In this document: positions 52,996 through 61,729 of the stretch, piece after piece | Position numbering within the stretch: the first letter of the stretch is position 1 | Layout: each line of letters opens with the position of its first letter | Assembly: GCA_041660815.1 (NCBI GenBank) | Contig: JBAZVN010000003.1 | Location: 1 to 64,000 of the forward strand | Direction of reading: 5' to 3' | Origin: PALSA-1006 sp041660815 | Lineage (GTDB): Bacteria > Pseudomonadota > Gammaproteobacteria > Burkholderiales > Gallionellaceae | DNA: 64,000 bases | The notes under the pieces: model-generated | What the model saw: only the letters and a program-made list of their open reading frames with translations | Told to the model about the DNA's origin: nothing | Databases searched by the model: none | Made by a program: the position numbers and the translations under genes

Positions 52996-54149
52996 TGAAT
53001 AGCGATGATTACACCAAGTACATATGGCAGCGTTCTGAATGGCCTGAATGGCAATTCGACTCTAAACGCCTGTCTGAACTGCTTTCTCGAGTCACGCTAG
53101 AGCGCGGACGCTTGCTGGGCGGAATGCAGGCACTCGGTTTTAGACTGACCGAAGAAGCGACGCTTCGGGTGTTGACAGAAGACGTCATCAAGTCCAGCGA
53201 GATCGAAGGGGAGACGCTGAATCCTGAGTCTGTACGTTCTTCTCTGGCTAGGCGACTTGGCTTGAATATCGGTGCATTGGCACCTGCCGATCGAAACGTC
53301 GATGGCGTGGTGGAAATGGCTCTCGATGCGACACAGCGATATGACCAACTTTTGACCGAGCAGCGTCTATTCGGTTGGCATGCTGCACTGTTTCCAACCG
53401 GGTACAGCGGGATGGCAAAAATTGCTGTCGGGCGTTACAGAACGGATGTCGATGGCCCCATGCAAGTTGTGTCTGGCGGAACAGGTAGAGAGAGGGTGCA
53501 CTTTGAAGCGCCACCAGCAGATAGATTGGCTCAAGAAATAGTTCGTTTTCTTGAATGGTTTAACTATACCCAAGGATTAGACCCAACAATCAAGGCAGGT
53601 CTCGCACACCTCTGGTTCGTCACTCTTCATCCATTCGAAGATGGTAATGGTCGTATTGGACGTGCTGTGTGCGACATGGCCCTGGCGCGCGCCGACGGAT
53701 CTCCGCAACGTTTCTACAGTTTGTCCGCACAGATCCAACGTGAACGCAAGGATTACTACGACACCTTGGAGTTCGCTCAAAAAGGCACGCAGGATGTCAC
53801 CGGATGGCTTGAATGGTTCTTGGGATGTCTGCTGCGCGCAATACAAGGTACTGGCGAGCAAACTAAACAAGTAACGCACAAGGCGAGCTTCTGGAGCCGC
53901 TGGTCAGGCGTATCAATGAATGTGCGTCAGATGAAAATGCTCAACAAATTGTTAGACGGATTCGAAGGCAATCTGACCAACAAGAAATGGGTAGCAATGA
54001 ACAAGTGCTCTCCAGATACCGCCTTGCGCGACATTAAGGAGCTGGTTGACCGTGGAGTACTGGTCAGTGCTGGAGCTGGTGGCCGAAGTACGCATTATGT
54101 TTTGAGCGACGTTCAGACTTTGGAGAATGAACGTGCGGAAAAAACATAA
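52995..54149 (+). CDS. Fic-family AMP-transferase with DUF4172 N-terminus and winged-helix C-terminus
   Basis: 384 residues. The N-terminal part (about 8-90; IWQRSEWPEWQFD) is DUF4172-like and contains the class II inhibitory motif SxxxEG (Ser67, Glu71, Gly72) that blocks the ATP site. The Fic core has the full catalytic motif HPFEDGNGRIGR with His212. Fic enzymes usually AMPylate a target protein; the target is unknown. Residues about 308-378 look like a winged helix-turn-helix (KMLNKLLDGF, DTALRDIKELVDRGVLV, GGRSTHYVL), suggesting DNA binding and autorepression at the two upstream palindromes. The ATG at 52995 has no ribosome site and may start a leaderless transcript. Confidence 0.92.
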   Translation: MNSDDYTKYIWQRSEWPEWQFDSKRLSELLSRVTLERGRLLGGMQALGFRLTEEATLRVLTEDVIKSSEIEGETLNPESVRSSLARRLGLNIGALAPADRNVDGVVEMALDATQRYDQLLTEQRLFGWHAALFPTGYSGMAKIAVGRYRTDVDGPMQVVSGGTGRERVHFEAPPADRLAQEIVRFLEWFNYTQGLDPTIKAGLAHLWFVTLHPFEDGNGRIGRAVCDMALARADGSPQRFYSLSAQIQRERKDYYDTLEFAQKGTQDVTGWLEWFLGCLLRAIQGTGEQTKQVTHKASFWSRWSGVSMNVRQMKMLNKLLDGFEGNLTNKKWVAMNKCSPDTALRDIKELVDRGVLVSAGAGGRSTHYVLSDVQTLENERAEKT

Positions 54150-54530
54150 ACTATTTGTTGGGATTTTTTATGGGCAATAAAACAAGCACTTCCCAGTGCC
54201 CAGCTTCGTCCATAATGGCGCACCAATCGTTGGAGTAGTACCAAAGTATGCGAGGCTGGAATGAATAAATATTCAGGCTATATCGGTTTAGAGGCGTTGT
54301 ATGTTTGGCTTTGCGCAGCTCTTTATTGGAATACCTTCGATAACAAGCTCATTGCATTCATTGGTGCCACCTTAGTTTCGATTTGCCAAGTAGCAACGTT
54401 TCTCTATGCGAATTCACTTGAAACAGAAATATAAAAACTAAAGGCAGGGCTTGAAGATCGGTTAGCTGATTAGTGAACTTCAAACCTCAATTTTTCAACA
54501 TACAACAATTAACTATATAGGATTAGCAAC
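54150..54530. other. Gap between Fic and FKBP genes, holding one possible small gene
   Basis: The 381 bases contain the 57-codon membrane-protein ORF listed next and otherwise A/T-rich sequence. A short inverted repeat GCACT/AGTGC lies near 54186-54199. I see no clear terminator. Confidence 0.5.
54261..54434 (+). CDS. Possible small membrane protein (57 aa)
   Basis: 57 codons encoding two hydrophobic segments (YIGLEALYVWLCAALYW and LIAFIGATLVSICQVATFLY) separated by a short polar turn. GAGG lies five bases before the ATG. The composition looks like a real two-helix membrane protein, but I recognise no family and it could be chance. Confidence 0.45.
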   Translation: MNKYSGYIGLEALYVWLCAALYWNTFDNKLIAFIGATLVSICQVATFLYANSLETEI

Positions 54531-55217
54531 ATGACCACCCTCATCAAAACCGACACCAAATTAGGCGAAGGCGCGGAAGCGCAAGCCGGACAAACCGTCA
54601 TCGTGCATTACACCGGCTGGCTGTTCGACGAGAGCGCACCGGACAACAAGGGCGCAAAGTTTGACAGCTCGCTCGACCGCAACGACCCGTTCGATTTTCC
54701 GCTCGGCGCGGGGCATGTCATCCAGGGTTGGGATATCGGCGTGCAGGGCATGAAGGAAGGCGGATACCGCACCCTCGTTATTCCGGCTGAGATGGGTTAT
54801 GGCGCCAGCGGTGCGGGCGATGACATCCCGCCCAACGCCAAGCTGATTTTCGACGTGAAGCTGCTCAAGGTAATCAAGACCGACATCACCGATACCAAGC
54901 TCGGCGAAGGGATTGAAGCAATTGCCGGACAAAAGGTGACCGTGCATTACACCGGCTGGTTATTCGACAAAAACGCCGAGGGTAACAAAGGCACGAAGTT
55001 CGACAGCTCACGCGACCGCGATGAGCCCTTCGACTTTCCACTCGGCATGGGGCGTGTCATCCAGGGCTGGGACATCGGCGTGCAGGGTATGAAGGTGGGC
55101 GGTCAACGCACGCTGATCATTCCGCCGGAGATGAGCTACGGACGACGCGGTGCGGGCGGCGTGATTCCACCGAATGCGACGCTGGTGTTCGATGTAGAAT
55201 TGCTGGGCGTGAATTGA
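54531..55217 (+). CDS. Tandem double FKBP-type peptidyl-prolyl isomerase
   Basis: 228 residues with no signal peptide. Two complete FKBP domains (about 1-112 and 115-228) share VHYTGWLFD, KFDSS, FDFPLGxGxVIQGWDIGVQGMK and IPPNAxLxFDV. Each should catalyse cis-trans isomerisation of prolyl bonds in the cytoplasm. The two halves are clearly an internal duplication. The next gene carries a third copy, so the locus is a triplication. AGGAT precedes the ATG. Confidence 0.93.
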   Translation: MTTLIKTDTKLGEGAEAQAGQTVIVHYTGWLFDESAPDNKGAKFDSSLDRNDPFDFPLGAGHVIQGWDIGVQGMKEGGYRTLVIPAEMGYGASGAGDDIPPNAKLIFDVKLLKVIKTDITDTKLGEGIEAIAGQKVTVHYTGWLFDKNAEGNKGTKFDSSRDRDEPFDFPLGMGRVIQGWDIGVQGMKVGGQRTLIIPPEMSYGRRGAGGVIPPNATLVFDVELLGVN

Positions 55218-55294
55218 TGCGAATGATGCCATCGCCGCCTATATCGCAAAAGACTCCTTACCCCAACTATGATTGGCTGTAAGTAATTTCAAAA

Positions 55295-55753
55295 ATGAAA
55301 ATTAATCGCAAAATATTTTTGCCGCTGGCGATCCTTTTATCCGCCAGCCTATTTTTATCAACCGCCTGCACGCAGCAGGATTTACCCCCCATGGAGATTA
55401 CTAACGTGACTGAACTTATTAAAACTGACAACACATTAGGCGAAGGCGCGGAAGCCGTTAAAGGGCAACATGTATCGGTGCATTACACCGGCTGGTTGTT
55501 TGATGAATCGGCACCGGAAAATAAAGGCAAGAAATTTGACAGCTCGCGTGACCGCAATGATCCTTTTGATTTTCCGCTCGGAGCCGGACATGTGATTAAA
55601 GGTTGGGATGAGGGTGTAGTCGGCATGAAAGTGGGCGGACATCGCACGCTCACTATTCCTCCTGAATTGGGCTACGGCAAACGCGGCGCGGGTGGCGTTA
55701 TTCCACCGAATGCAACCTTGGTGTTTGACGTGGAATTGTTGGGCGTAAATTAA
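55295..55753 (+). CDS. Exported FKBP-type peptidyl-prolyl isomerase (probable lipoprotein)
   Basis: 152 residues. The N-terminal signal (KIFLPLAILLSASLFLSTAC/TQQ) ends in a Cys that resembles a lipobox, though the -3 position is Ser rather than Leu. One FKBP domain follows (VHYTGWLFDESAPENKGKKFDSSRDRNDPFDF, GHVIKGWDEGVVGMKVGGHRTLTIPPELGYG), highly similar to both domains of the upstream gene. It probably folds envelope proteins. It lies 77 bases after the cytoplasmic double FKBP gene. Confidence 0.92.
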   Translation: MKINRKIFLPLAILLSASLFLSTACTQQDLPPMEITNVTELIKTDNTLGEGAEAVKGQHVSVHYTGWLFDESAPENKGKKFDSSRDRNDPFDFPLGAGHVIKGWDEGVVGMKVGGHRTLTIPPELGYGKRGAGGVIPPNATLVFDVELLGVN

Positions 55754-55838
55754 TTTCAATATTTTGTTTGGGGCGCGGGTCTCTTGCCCGCTTTTTAATG
55801 AAATCTTTCCAGCATACTAAATCACCCGGGAATCTCTT

Positions 55839-56567
55839 TTGAAAGCCATGATTCTTGCCGCCGGGCGCGGTGAGCGGATGCGCCCGCTCACCGACCATAC
55901 GCCCAAGCCCTTGCTGGTGGCCGGTGGCAAGCCGCTCATTGTGTGGCATATCGAACGCTTGGTAAGCGCGGGGATTAGCGATTTGATGATTAACCATGCG
56001 CATCTTGGCCACCAGATTGAGCTGGCCTTGGGTGACGGTCGGCAATTTGGCGCGTCTATTCAATACTCGTCGGAAGCAAGCGCGTTGGAAACGGCGGGCG
56101 GGATTGCGTTTGCTTTACCCTTGTTGGGTGATGAGCCTTTTGCGGTGATTAACGGGGATATTTTCTGCGACTACGATTTTGCACAGCTGCCCGAAGCTTC
56201 TAAAAATATTAAAATTAATCATGATATTGCACATCTAGTACTAATCGATAATCCGCCGCATCACCCGCAGGGTGATTTTGCCTTGCAAGTCGATCGAATC
56301 CTCAATAACCCGCTACCCGGCACAGACCACGCGCTGCTTACTTTCAGCGGAATTGGCGTGTATCAACCTGCATTATTTTCCAATATTCAGCGCGGCAGTA
56401 AAGCTCCGCTCGCTCCGCTGTTGCGCGAACAAATTGCCCTGGGTAAAGTCAGCGGAGAACATCATCACGGCCTGTGGGTTGATGTCGGTACACCGCAACG
56501 CTTGCATGAACTCGATCTCCAATTGCGCAGCCAGTTAACCGTTATTGAAAATTCACCTCATGACTGA
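55839..56567 (+). CDS. murU: N-acetylmuramate-1-phosphate uridylyltransferase (MurU-like)
   Basis: 242 residues of a sugar-phosphate nucleotidyltransferase: MKAMILAAGRGERMRPLTDHTPKPLL is the nucleotide-binding signature, EASALETAGGIAFALP and VINGDIFCDYDF carry the catalytic/metal residues. MurU makes UDP-MurNAc in the anhydro-MurNAc recycling pathway. Mannose-1-P guanylyltransferases look similar, but length and end of sequence favour MurU. A TTG start gives the family-standard N-terminus. The stop overlaps the pepP start by eight bases. Confidence 0.85.
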   Translation: MKAMILAAGRGERMRPLTDHTPKPLLVAGGKPLIVWHIERLVSAGISDLMINHAHLGHQIELALGDGRQFGASIQYSSEASALETAGGIAFALPLLGDEPFAVINGDIFCDYDFAQLPEASKNIKINHDIAHLVLIDNPPHHPQGDFALQVDRILNNPLPGTDHALLTFSGIGVYQPALFSNIQRGSKAPLAPLLREQIALGKVSGEHHHGLWVDVGTPQRLHELDLQLRSQLTVIENSPHD

Positions 56568-57873
56568 TTCCAGCATTTACGCCGCACGCCGCGCGCATTT
56601 ATTAACCATTATGAAACAAGGGGTTGCAATTATCCCTGGCGCGCCTGAAGTTGCGCGCAATGCTGATACACACTACGATTATCGTCACGATAGCCACCTG
56701 TATTACCTGAGTGGTTTTTCCGAACCGGACGCCGTCTTGGTATTTATTGCCGGAGAAAAACCGCAAAGCATTTTATTCTGCCGCGAAAAGAATCCGGAAC
56801 GCGAAGTATGGGATGGATTCCGTTACGGCCCCGATGCGGCGCGCGAACAGCTTGGTTTTGATGCCGCATTTCCGATTGCCCAACTGGATGAAAAATTAAT
56901 CGAACTGATGGGCAATCAACCCGCCTTGTATTATCCGCTGGGCGCGAATGCCGCTTGGGACACACGCATTATTCAGTTACGCGAGCAGGTCAAAGCCAAG
57001 ACGCGCAACGGAATCCGCGCCCCGCAAGAGATTCGCGACGTGCGTGAAATACTTAATGAAATGCGTTTATTTAAAGACGCGCACGAAATCGACCTCATGC
57101 GCCGTGCCGCAAGCATCTCCTGCGCTGCACACCGCCGCGCCATGCAATTTGTTCGCCCCGGTCAATTTGAATACGCAGTGGAAGCAGAATTTCTGCATGA
57201 ATTTTGCCGTCACGGTTCACGTCATCCGGCCTATACCAGCATCATTGCCGGGGGGGGGAATGCCTGTACTTTGCACTATGTGGGCAACCGCTCACGGCTC
57301 AATGACGGCGACCTTTTGCTGATCGACGCGGGCTGCGAATATGCCGGTTATGCTGCCGACATTACGCGCACTTTTCCGGTGAACGGCAAGTTTAGCCCCG
57401 CACAAAAAGATGTGTATGAAATCGTGCTTGCCGCACAAGCCGCCGCGATTTCTGCCGCACACCCTGGCAAACTTTGGAATGCCCCGCATGAGGCCGCCTT
57501 GCACATACTGGTACAGGGTTTTATCGACCTCAAGCTCTGCCAAGGCACTGTAGAATCCTCAATAGAAACAGAAAGTTACAAACCCTATTTTATGCACCGC
57601 ACCGGTCACTGGCTGGGCATGGACGTGCATGATGTCGGCGATTATAAAATTGGCGAGCAATGGCGTCCGCTGCAAGCCGGTATGGCATTAACTGTAGAGC
57701 CCGGTTGTTACATCCGTCCCGCCGACAACGTGCCGCGCGAGTTATGGAATATCGGCATTCGCATCGAGGATGATGTGCTCATTACTGAAAACGGTAATGA
57801 AGTGCTGACACAGGACGCACCAAAATCTGTAGTTGATATAGAAACAGAAATGCGCAAACAAAAACTTGCTTAA
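56560..57873 (+). CDS. pepP: Xaa-Pro aminopeptidase
   Basis: 437 residues, matching E. coli PepP (441). Removes N-terminal residues that precede proline, using two Mn2+ ions. The N-terminal aminopeptidase-P domain (about 1-165) precedes the pita-bread fold with the metal ligands in LLIDAGCEYAGYAADITRTF (two Asp), HRTGHWLGMDVHDVG (His), VEPGCYI (Glu) and GIRIEDDVLIT (Glu). I chose the ATG at 56560; it overlaps murU by eight bases. Confidence 0.95.
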   Translation: MTDSSIYAARRAHLLTIMKQGVAIIPGAPEVARNADTHYDYRHDSHLYYLSGFSEPDAVLVFIAGEKPQSILFCREKNPEREVWDGFRYGPDAAREQLGFDAAFPIAQLDEKLIELMGNQPALYYPLGANAAWDTRIIQLREQVKAKTRNGIRAPQEIRDVREILNEMRLFKDAHEIDLMRRAASISCAAHRRAMQFVRPGQFEYAVEAEFLHEFCRHGSRHPAYTSIIAGGGNACTLHYVGNRSRLNDGDLLLIDAGCEYAGYAADITRTFPVNGKFSPAQKDVYEIVLAAQAAAISAAHPGKLWNAPHEAALHILVQGFIDLKLCQGTVESSIETESYKPYFMHRTGHWLGMDVHDVGDYKIGEQWRPLQAGMALTVEPGCYIRPADNVPRELWNIGIRIEDDVLITENGNEVLTQDAPKSVVDIETEMRKQKLA

Positions 57874-57970
57874 AATGAAGCGTGGATATTTTTATCGCAA
57901 TGTAATGCGTTTTGTATCCTGCTTGATAAAATCCGTACATAATGGTCTTGAACACTCCGGGCATAATTAA

Positions 57971-59137
57971 ATGAATTCAAACCTTCAATACTGCGATATC
58001 GCCATCATTGGCGGCGGCCCGGTGGGCACCGCGCTGGCGGTGGCGTTGCGCGACAGCGGCTTAAAAATTGTGCTGCTCGAAGCGCGCAAGGCCGAGCAAC
58101 TGAATGCCGATCCGCGTGCGCTGGCCTTGTCTTACGGCAGCCGATTGTTGCTCGACAAGCTGCAGGTGTGGAATCAAATTCCGCAAGTGTCGGCGATTAA
58201 AACCATTCACGTTTCCCAGAAAAATACGTCCGGCTACACGCTGTTGCATGCTTCAGAAATGAAAGTGCCCGCGCTGGGTTATGTGTTGCCCTATCCGGCC
58301 TTGCAAGCGGCATTGCATCAGGCGGTATCGCAAACCAGCGCAACCTATTTGGAATGCGCAACCGTGAACCGTTTGGAGAAGTCAGCCGAAGGCGCAACGC
58401 TCACTTATCAGCACGCAGGCAACGAATTTACCCTGCATGCGCGTCTCGCGGTGGTGGCCGACGGCGGAAAGCTATTGGAAGCAACGCATCCTCCCAAGGT
58501 GCGTGAATATGATCAAAGCGCGGTCATCGCACACATTACCTGCGCCAATCCTCAACCCAACACGGCCTTTGAACGCTTCACCGCGCAGGGCCCGGTGGCC
58601 TTGCTACCGTATCGCGATGGATATGAAATTGTGTGGACGGGTTCCCCTGAGCAGGCGCAGGAAATGCTGCAGTGGGATGACGCAAAGTTCCTGACGGAGT
58701 TGCAGCAGCATTTCGGCGATGCAGTGGGCAATTTACTAACGGTTGGCAAGCGCAGCAGTTTTCCGTTGCGCCTGAAACGCGCCCCAGCAACCACCTTGGC
58801 GCATACGGTATTAATCGGCAATGCCGCGCAGACCTTGCATCCCGTGGCAGGTCAGGGATTTAATATGGGGGTACGCGATGCGTGGGAATTGGCGCGGATT
58901 ATTTTGCGCGCACAGCCGGCAGCGCTGGGTTCCGCCGCCATGTTGGCCGACTATCATAAAGCCCGCTGCGTGGATCGCAACGCTGGAATCAGTTTCACCG
59001 ACGGTTTGGTTCGCATATTCTCCAATGACTTACCGGTTCTTAATCAGGGGCGCGGCTGGGCATTATCGCTATTAGACCGCTTGCCACTCGCGAAACAATT
59101 TGTGGCAAAGCGTATGATGTTTGGCGCAAACGGATAA
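57971..59137 (+). CDS. ubiH: FAD-dependent ubiquinone-biosynthesis monooxygenase (UbiH/VisC family)
   Basis: 388 residues. The N-terminal dinucleotide motif (AIIGGGPVGTALAVAL), the DG-type motif (VVADGGKLLEA) and the second FAD motif (GNAAQTLHPVAGQGFNMGVRDAWELA) define the UbiH/UbiF/VisC family of ring hydroxylases. UbiH (C6), UbiF and UbiI cannot be separated reliably by eye; position after pepP favours UbiH. It lies 97 bases after pepP. Confidence 0.87.
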   Translation: MNSNLQYCDIAIIGGGPVGTALAVALRDSGLKIVLLEARKAEQLNADPRALALSYGSRLLLDKLQVWNQIPQVSAIKTIHVSQKNTSGYTLLHASEMKVPALGYVLPYPALQAALHQAVSQTSATYLECATVNRLEKSAEGATLTYQHAGNEFTLHARLAVVADGGKLLEATHPPKVREYDQSAVIAHITCANPQPNTAFERFTAQGPVALLPYRDGYEIVWTGSPEQAQEMLQWDDAKFLTELQQHFGDAVGNLLTVGKRSSFPLRLKRAPATTLAHTVLIGNAAQTLHPVAGQGFNMGVRDAWELARIILRAQPAALGSAAMLADYHKARCVDRNAGISFTDGLVRIFSNDLPVLNQGRGWALSLLDRLPLAKQFVAKRMMFGANG

Positions 59138-59165
59138 ATTATCAATCAAAACAAGGAGTTATAGT

Positions 59166-59867
59166 ATGATTAAAGCGATAATTTTTGATGTGGACGGCAC
59201 GCTGGCAGATACCGAAGACGGCCACCGCCAATCGTTCAACAAGGCGTTTGCCGAAAATAATTTGGATTGGAATTGGGACGTCGCCTTGTACGACAAGCTG
59301 CTCGCAGTTACGGGCGGCAAAGAACGTATCAAGTATTTTGTCGATAGTTTTTTAACGGGTTTCACCAAACCCGCCGACTATGAAGGCTTCGTAAAAAATC
59401 TGCATGCCGTCAAAACGGGGCATTACACCGCCATGCTGCGCGGCGGACAAATCCCATTGCGCCCCGGCATTAAAAAATTGATTCAGGAAACCCATGCAGC
59501 CGGAATAACGCTGGCTATCGCGACCACGACCACACCGGAAAATGTGTCTGCGTTGCTGGAAGTCGGTCTGGGGGAAAACTGGGCGGATTATTTTTCCGCC
59601 AATGGTTGCGGCGATATTGTGCCGAACAAAAAACCGGCATCGGATATTTATGATTGGGTACTGCGCGAATTAAAATTAAACGCCAGCGACTGCATCGCGC
59701 TTGAGGACTCCAACAACGGCCTGCGTTCCGCACTGGCTGCCGGTATTAAAACGTATATCACCCTTAATCCTTACACGAGCAAACAGGATTTCAGCGGTGC
59801 GGCGGGGGTATTTGAAGACTTAAGCGATTTGCCGGGCTTTTATAGCACGGTAGGATTATCGTTGTAA
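59166..59867 (+). CDS. cbbY: HAD phosphatase of the CbbY type (xylulose-1,5-bisphosphate phosphatase)
   Basis: 233 residues. Motif I FDVDGTLADTE has the nucleophile and acid/base Asp pair, followed by HRQSFNKAFAENNLDWNWDVALYDKLLAVTGGKERI, IATTTT (motif II), KKPASDIY (motif III Lys) and ALEDSNNGLRSA (motif IV). This combination matches CbbY of Calvin-cycle bacteria, which removes xylulose-1,5-bisphosphate, an inhibitor of Rubisco. Other HAD phosphatases remain possible. The ATG at 59166 follows AAGGAG at seven bases. No other cbb gene is in the window. Confidence 0.82.
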   Translation: MIKAIIFDVDGTLADTEDGHRQSFNKAFAENNLDWNWDVALYDKLLAVTGGKERIKYFVDSFLTGFTKPADYEGFVKNLHAVKTGHYTAMLRGGQIPLRPGIKKLIQETHAAGITLAIATTTTPENVSALLEVGLGENWADYFSANGCGDIVPNKKPASDIYDWVLRELKLNASDCIALEDSNNGLRSALAAGIKTYITLNPYTSKQDFSGAAGVFEDLSDLPGFYSTVGLSL

Positions 59868-60001
59868 GTCGACAATCCTGAAAAAAGTTTCCGTAAGATG
59901 GGTTGTACCCGCAAGGGGTAGACCGTGCTGTAAGGGGCTTTGCCCTAACACCACACGCTCAGCGTAGCGATACCCGTGCTGCTTCGCACAAACTCCCTCC
60001 A

Positions 60002-60047
60002 CCAATAAAAAAACTCCAGCCGTTGCGGGCTGGAGTTTTTTTATTGG
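60002..60047 (-). terminator. Bidirectional rho-independent terminator
   Basis: Perfect 20-bp arms (60002-60021 and 60028-60047; core ACTCCAGCC with GGCTGGAGT) flanked by A7/T7 runs, loop GTTGCG. It ends the 31-residue minus-strand gene and could also end cbbY transcription. Confidence 0.92.
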
Positions 60048-60061
60048 GTGATGCAGGCTGC

Positions 60062-60157
60062 TTAGTTGCTTTTGAAGGTTTCTTTCAACATAAACAGTGA
60101 GAAACCAACCGCCATGATAAAGGTAACTACAGCACAGAAAGTTGCGACAAAACTCAT
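60062..60157 (-). CDS. Small single-pass membrane protein (31 aa)
   Basis: 31 residues, starting MSFVATFCAVVTFIMAVGFS and ending MLKETFKSN: one hydrophobic helix and a short basic/polar tail. An ideal GGAGGAG site lies six bases before the ATG, and a strong terminator begins 15 bases after the stop, so it appears to be a complete independent gene. It does not match CydX, KdpF or other small membrane proteins that I know. It is divergent from miaB. Confidence 0.72.
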   Translation of the reverse strand: MSFVATFCAVVTFIMAVGFSLFMLKETFKSN

Positions 60158-60368
60158 TATTATCTCCTCCACAGAAATTTTTAGAAACGACCCCTTACTT
60201 CGACCGCAATCGTAGCATAATTCTTTGCGGGCGCAAGTCTTTTTCTATAGAATTCACCCCAGTCTTTTAGTAGGTTATTTTTGAAGATTCAAATTCCTAG
60301 CGTGTTCCCATGCATCCCCTTAAAAAATGCAATTAGCCGACCTTGTCGATAATTGATCGAGATATCCT

Positions 60369-61703
60369 GTGACAAAAAAACTTTTTATTAAAACTTTTGG
60401 CTGCCAGATGAACGAGTATGACTCGGACAAAATGGCCGATGTATTGCGCGCATGGGAGCCGATTGAGCTTGTCGACAAGCCGGATGATGCCGATATCATC
60501 CTGTTTAATACCTGCTCAATACGCGAGAAAGCCGAGGAAAAGGTTTTTTCCGACTTGGGCCGCGTACGTCCTTTAAAGCTGGCTAAACCGGATTTAATTA
60601 TAGGGGTGGGGGGCTGCGTCGCCAGTCAGGAGGGGGTCACTATTTTTCGCCGTGCGCCCTATGTGGATGTGATTTTTGGCCCGCAAACATTGCATCGCTT
60701 ACCCGAACTCATTGCCAAACGCAGAGCCACCGGCCGCATGCAAATGGACATCAGCTTTCCCGAAATCGAGAAATTTGACAGTTTGCCGACTCCGCAAGTA
60801 ACCAACGGCTCAGCCTTTGTGTCCATTATGGAAGGCTGCAGCAAATTCTGTACTTTCTGCGTGGTTCCCTATACCCGTGGCGATGAGCTTTCCCGACCGA
60901 TGGCGGATGTCATGCGTGACATCCGGGGATTGGTGGCACAAGGCGTGGGCGAGATTACCCTGCTCGGACAAAACGTGAATGCTTATGCGGGTGAATCGGA
61001 TGACGGCGAAACGGTCGATTTGGCCTATTTAATCCGCACCATTGCCGCACTGGACGGCGTGCAACGCGTGCGTTACGTAACCTCACATCCGCGCGAGATG
61101 ACGCCGCGTTTAATTGAGTTGTATGCAGATACGCCAAAGTTAGCCAATCATCTGCACTTGCCGGTTCAATCGGGCTCAGATCGAATTCTGGCAACCATGC
61201 AACGCGGCTATACCGCACTTGAATACAAATCGATTATTCGTAAAATTCGTGCGTTGCGCCCGGATATCTCGATCACCTCCGATTTTATTGTGGGCTTTCC
61301 CGGCGAGACCGAGGCTGATTTTGAGGCCACCATGAAATTGATTGAAGATGTGCGGTTTGATGTCAGCTTCAGTTTTTTATACAGCCCCAGACCGGGCACT
61401 CCCGCTGCTGAAATGCTGGATGACACTCCCGAGGATGTCAAAATGGCGCGCTTGAAGCGCCTCAAAACAAGAATTGATGAGCTGGAAAATTCCTACAGCG
61501 AAAAAATGGTCGGCAGCACTCAACGTGTCATGGTCGAGGGGATTTCCAAGAAAGATACTCGCGAATTGGCGGGGCGTACCGACAATAATCGCATCGTTAA
61601 CTTTGTTGGCCCTGCTGATCTGGTAGGACGCTTTGTTGAAGTATCGATTTCAGCGGTTTCCATGCATACCTTGCGTGGCGAATTGCTTCGCGCGATTTAT
61701 TAA
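60369..61703 (+). CDS. miaB: tRNA-2-methylthio-N6-dimethylallyladenosine synthase MiaB
   Basis: 444 residues. The radical-SAM methylthiotransferase adds 2-methylthio to i6A37 of tRNAs. The N-terminal MTTase domain has the three auxiliary-cluster Cys (Cys12, Cys49, Cys83). The radical SAM domain has CSKFCTFC (Cys157, Cys161, Cys164). A C-terminal TRAM domain spans about 375-440. The GTG start gives the standard MTKKLFIKTFGCQMN N-terminus. First gene of a miaB-ybeY-corC run. Confidence 0.97.
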   Translation: MTKKLFIKTFGCQMNEYDSDKMADVLRAWEPIELVDKPDDADIILFNTCSIREKAEEKVFSDLGRVRPLKLAKPDLIIGVGGCVASQEGVTIFRRAPYVDVIFGPQTLHRLPELIAKRRATGRMQMDISFPEIEKFDSLPTPQVTNGSAFVSIMEGCSKFCTFCVVPYTRGDELSRPMADVMRDIRGLVAQGVGEITLLGQNVNAYAGESDDGETVDLAYLIRTIAALDGVQRVRYVTSHPREMTPRLIELYADTPKLANHLHLPVQSGSDRILATMQRGYTALEYKSIIRKIRALRPDISITSDFIVGFPGETEADFEATMKLIEDVRFDVSFSFLYSPRPGTPAAEMLDDTPEDVKMARLKRLKTRIDELENSYSEKMVGSTQRVMVEGISKKDTRELAGRTDNNRIVNFVGPADLVGRFVEVSISAVSMHTLRGELLRAIY

Positions 61704-61729
61704 TCAATTAATTCAATATATTACAATTT

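Larger units (their letters stand above)
59868..60368. other. Gap between cbbY and miaB, holding a small gene and its terminator
   Basis: The first 130 bases contain only small GC hairpins (GGGGC-TTT-GCCCT near 59935). The rest holds a bidirectional terminator and a 31-residue minus-strand gene, both listed separately, and presumably the miaB promoter at 60180-60368. Confidence 0.6.

Noticed and set aside
59903..60100. Plus-strand 65-codon ORF after cbbY
   Set aside because: It runs through the bidirectional terminator and into the small minus-strand gene.
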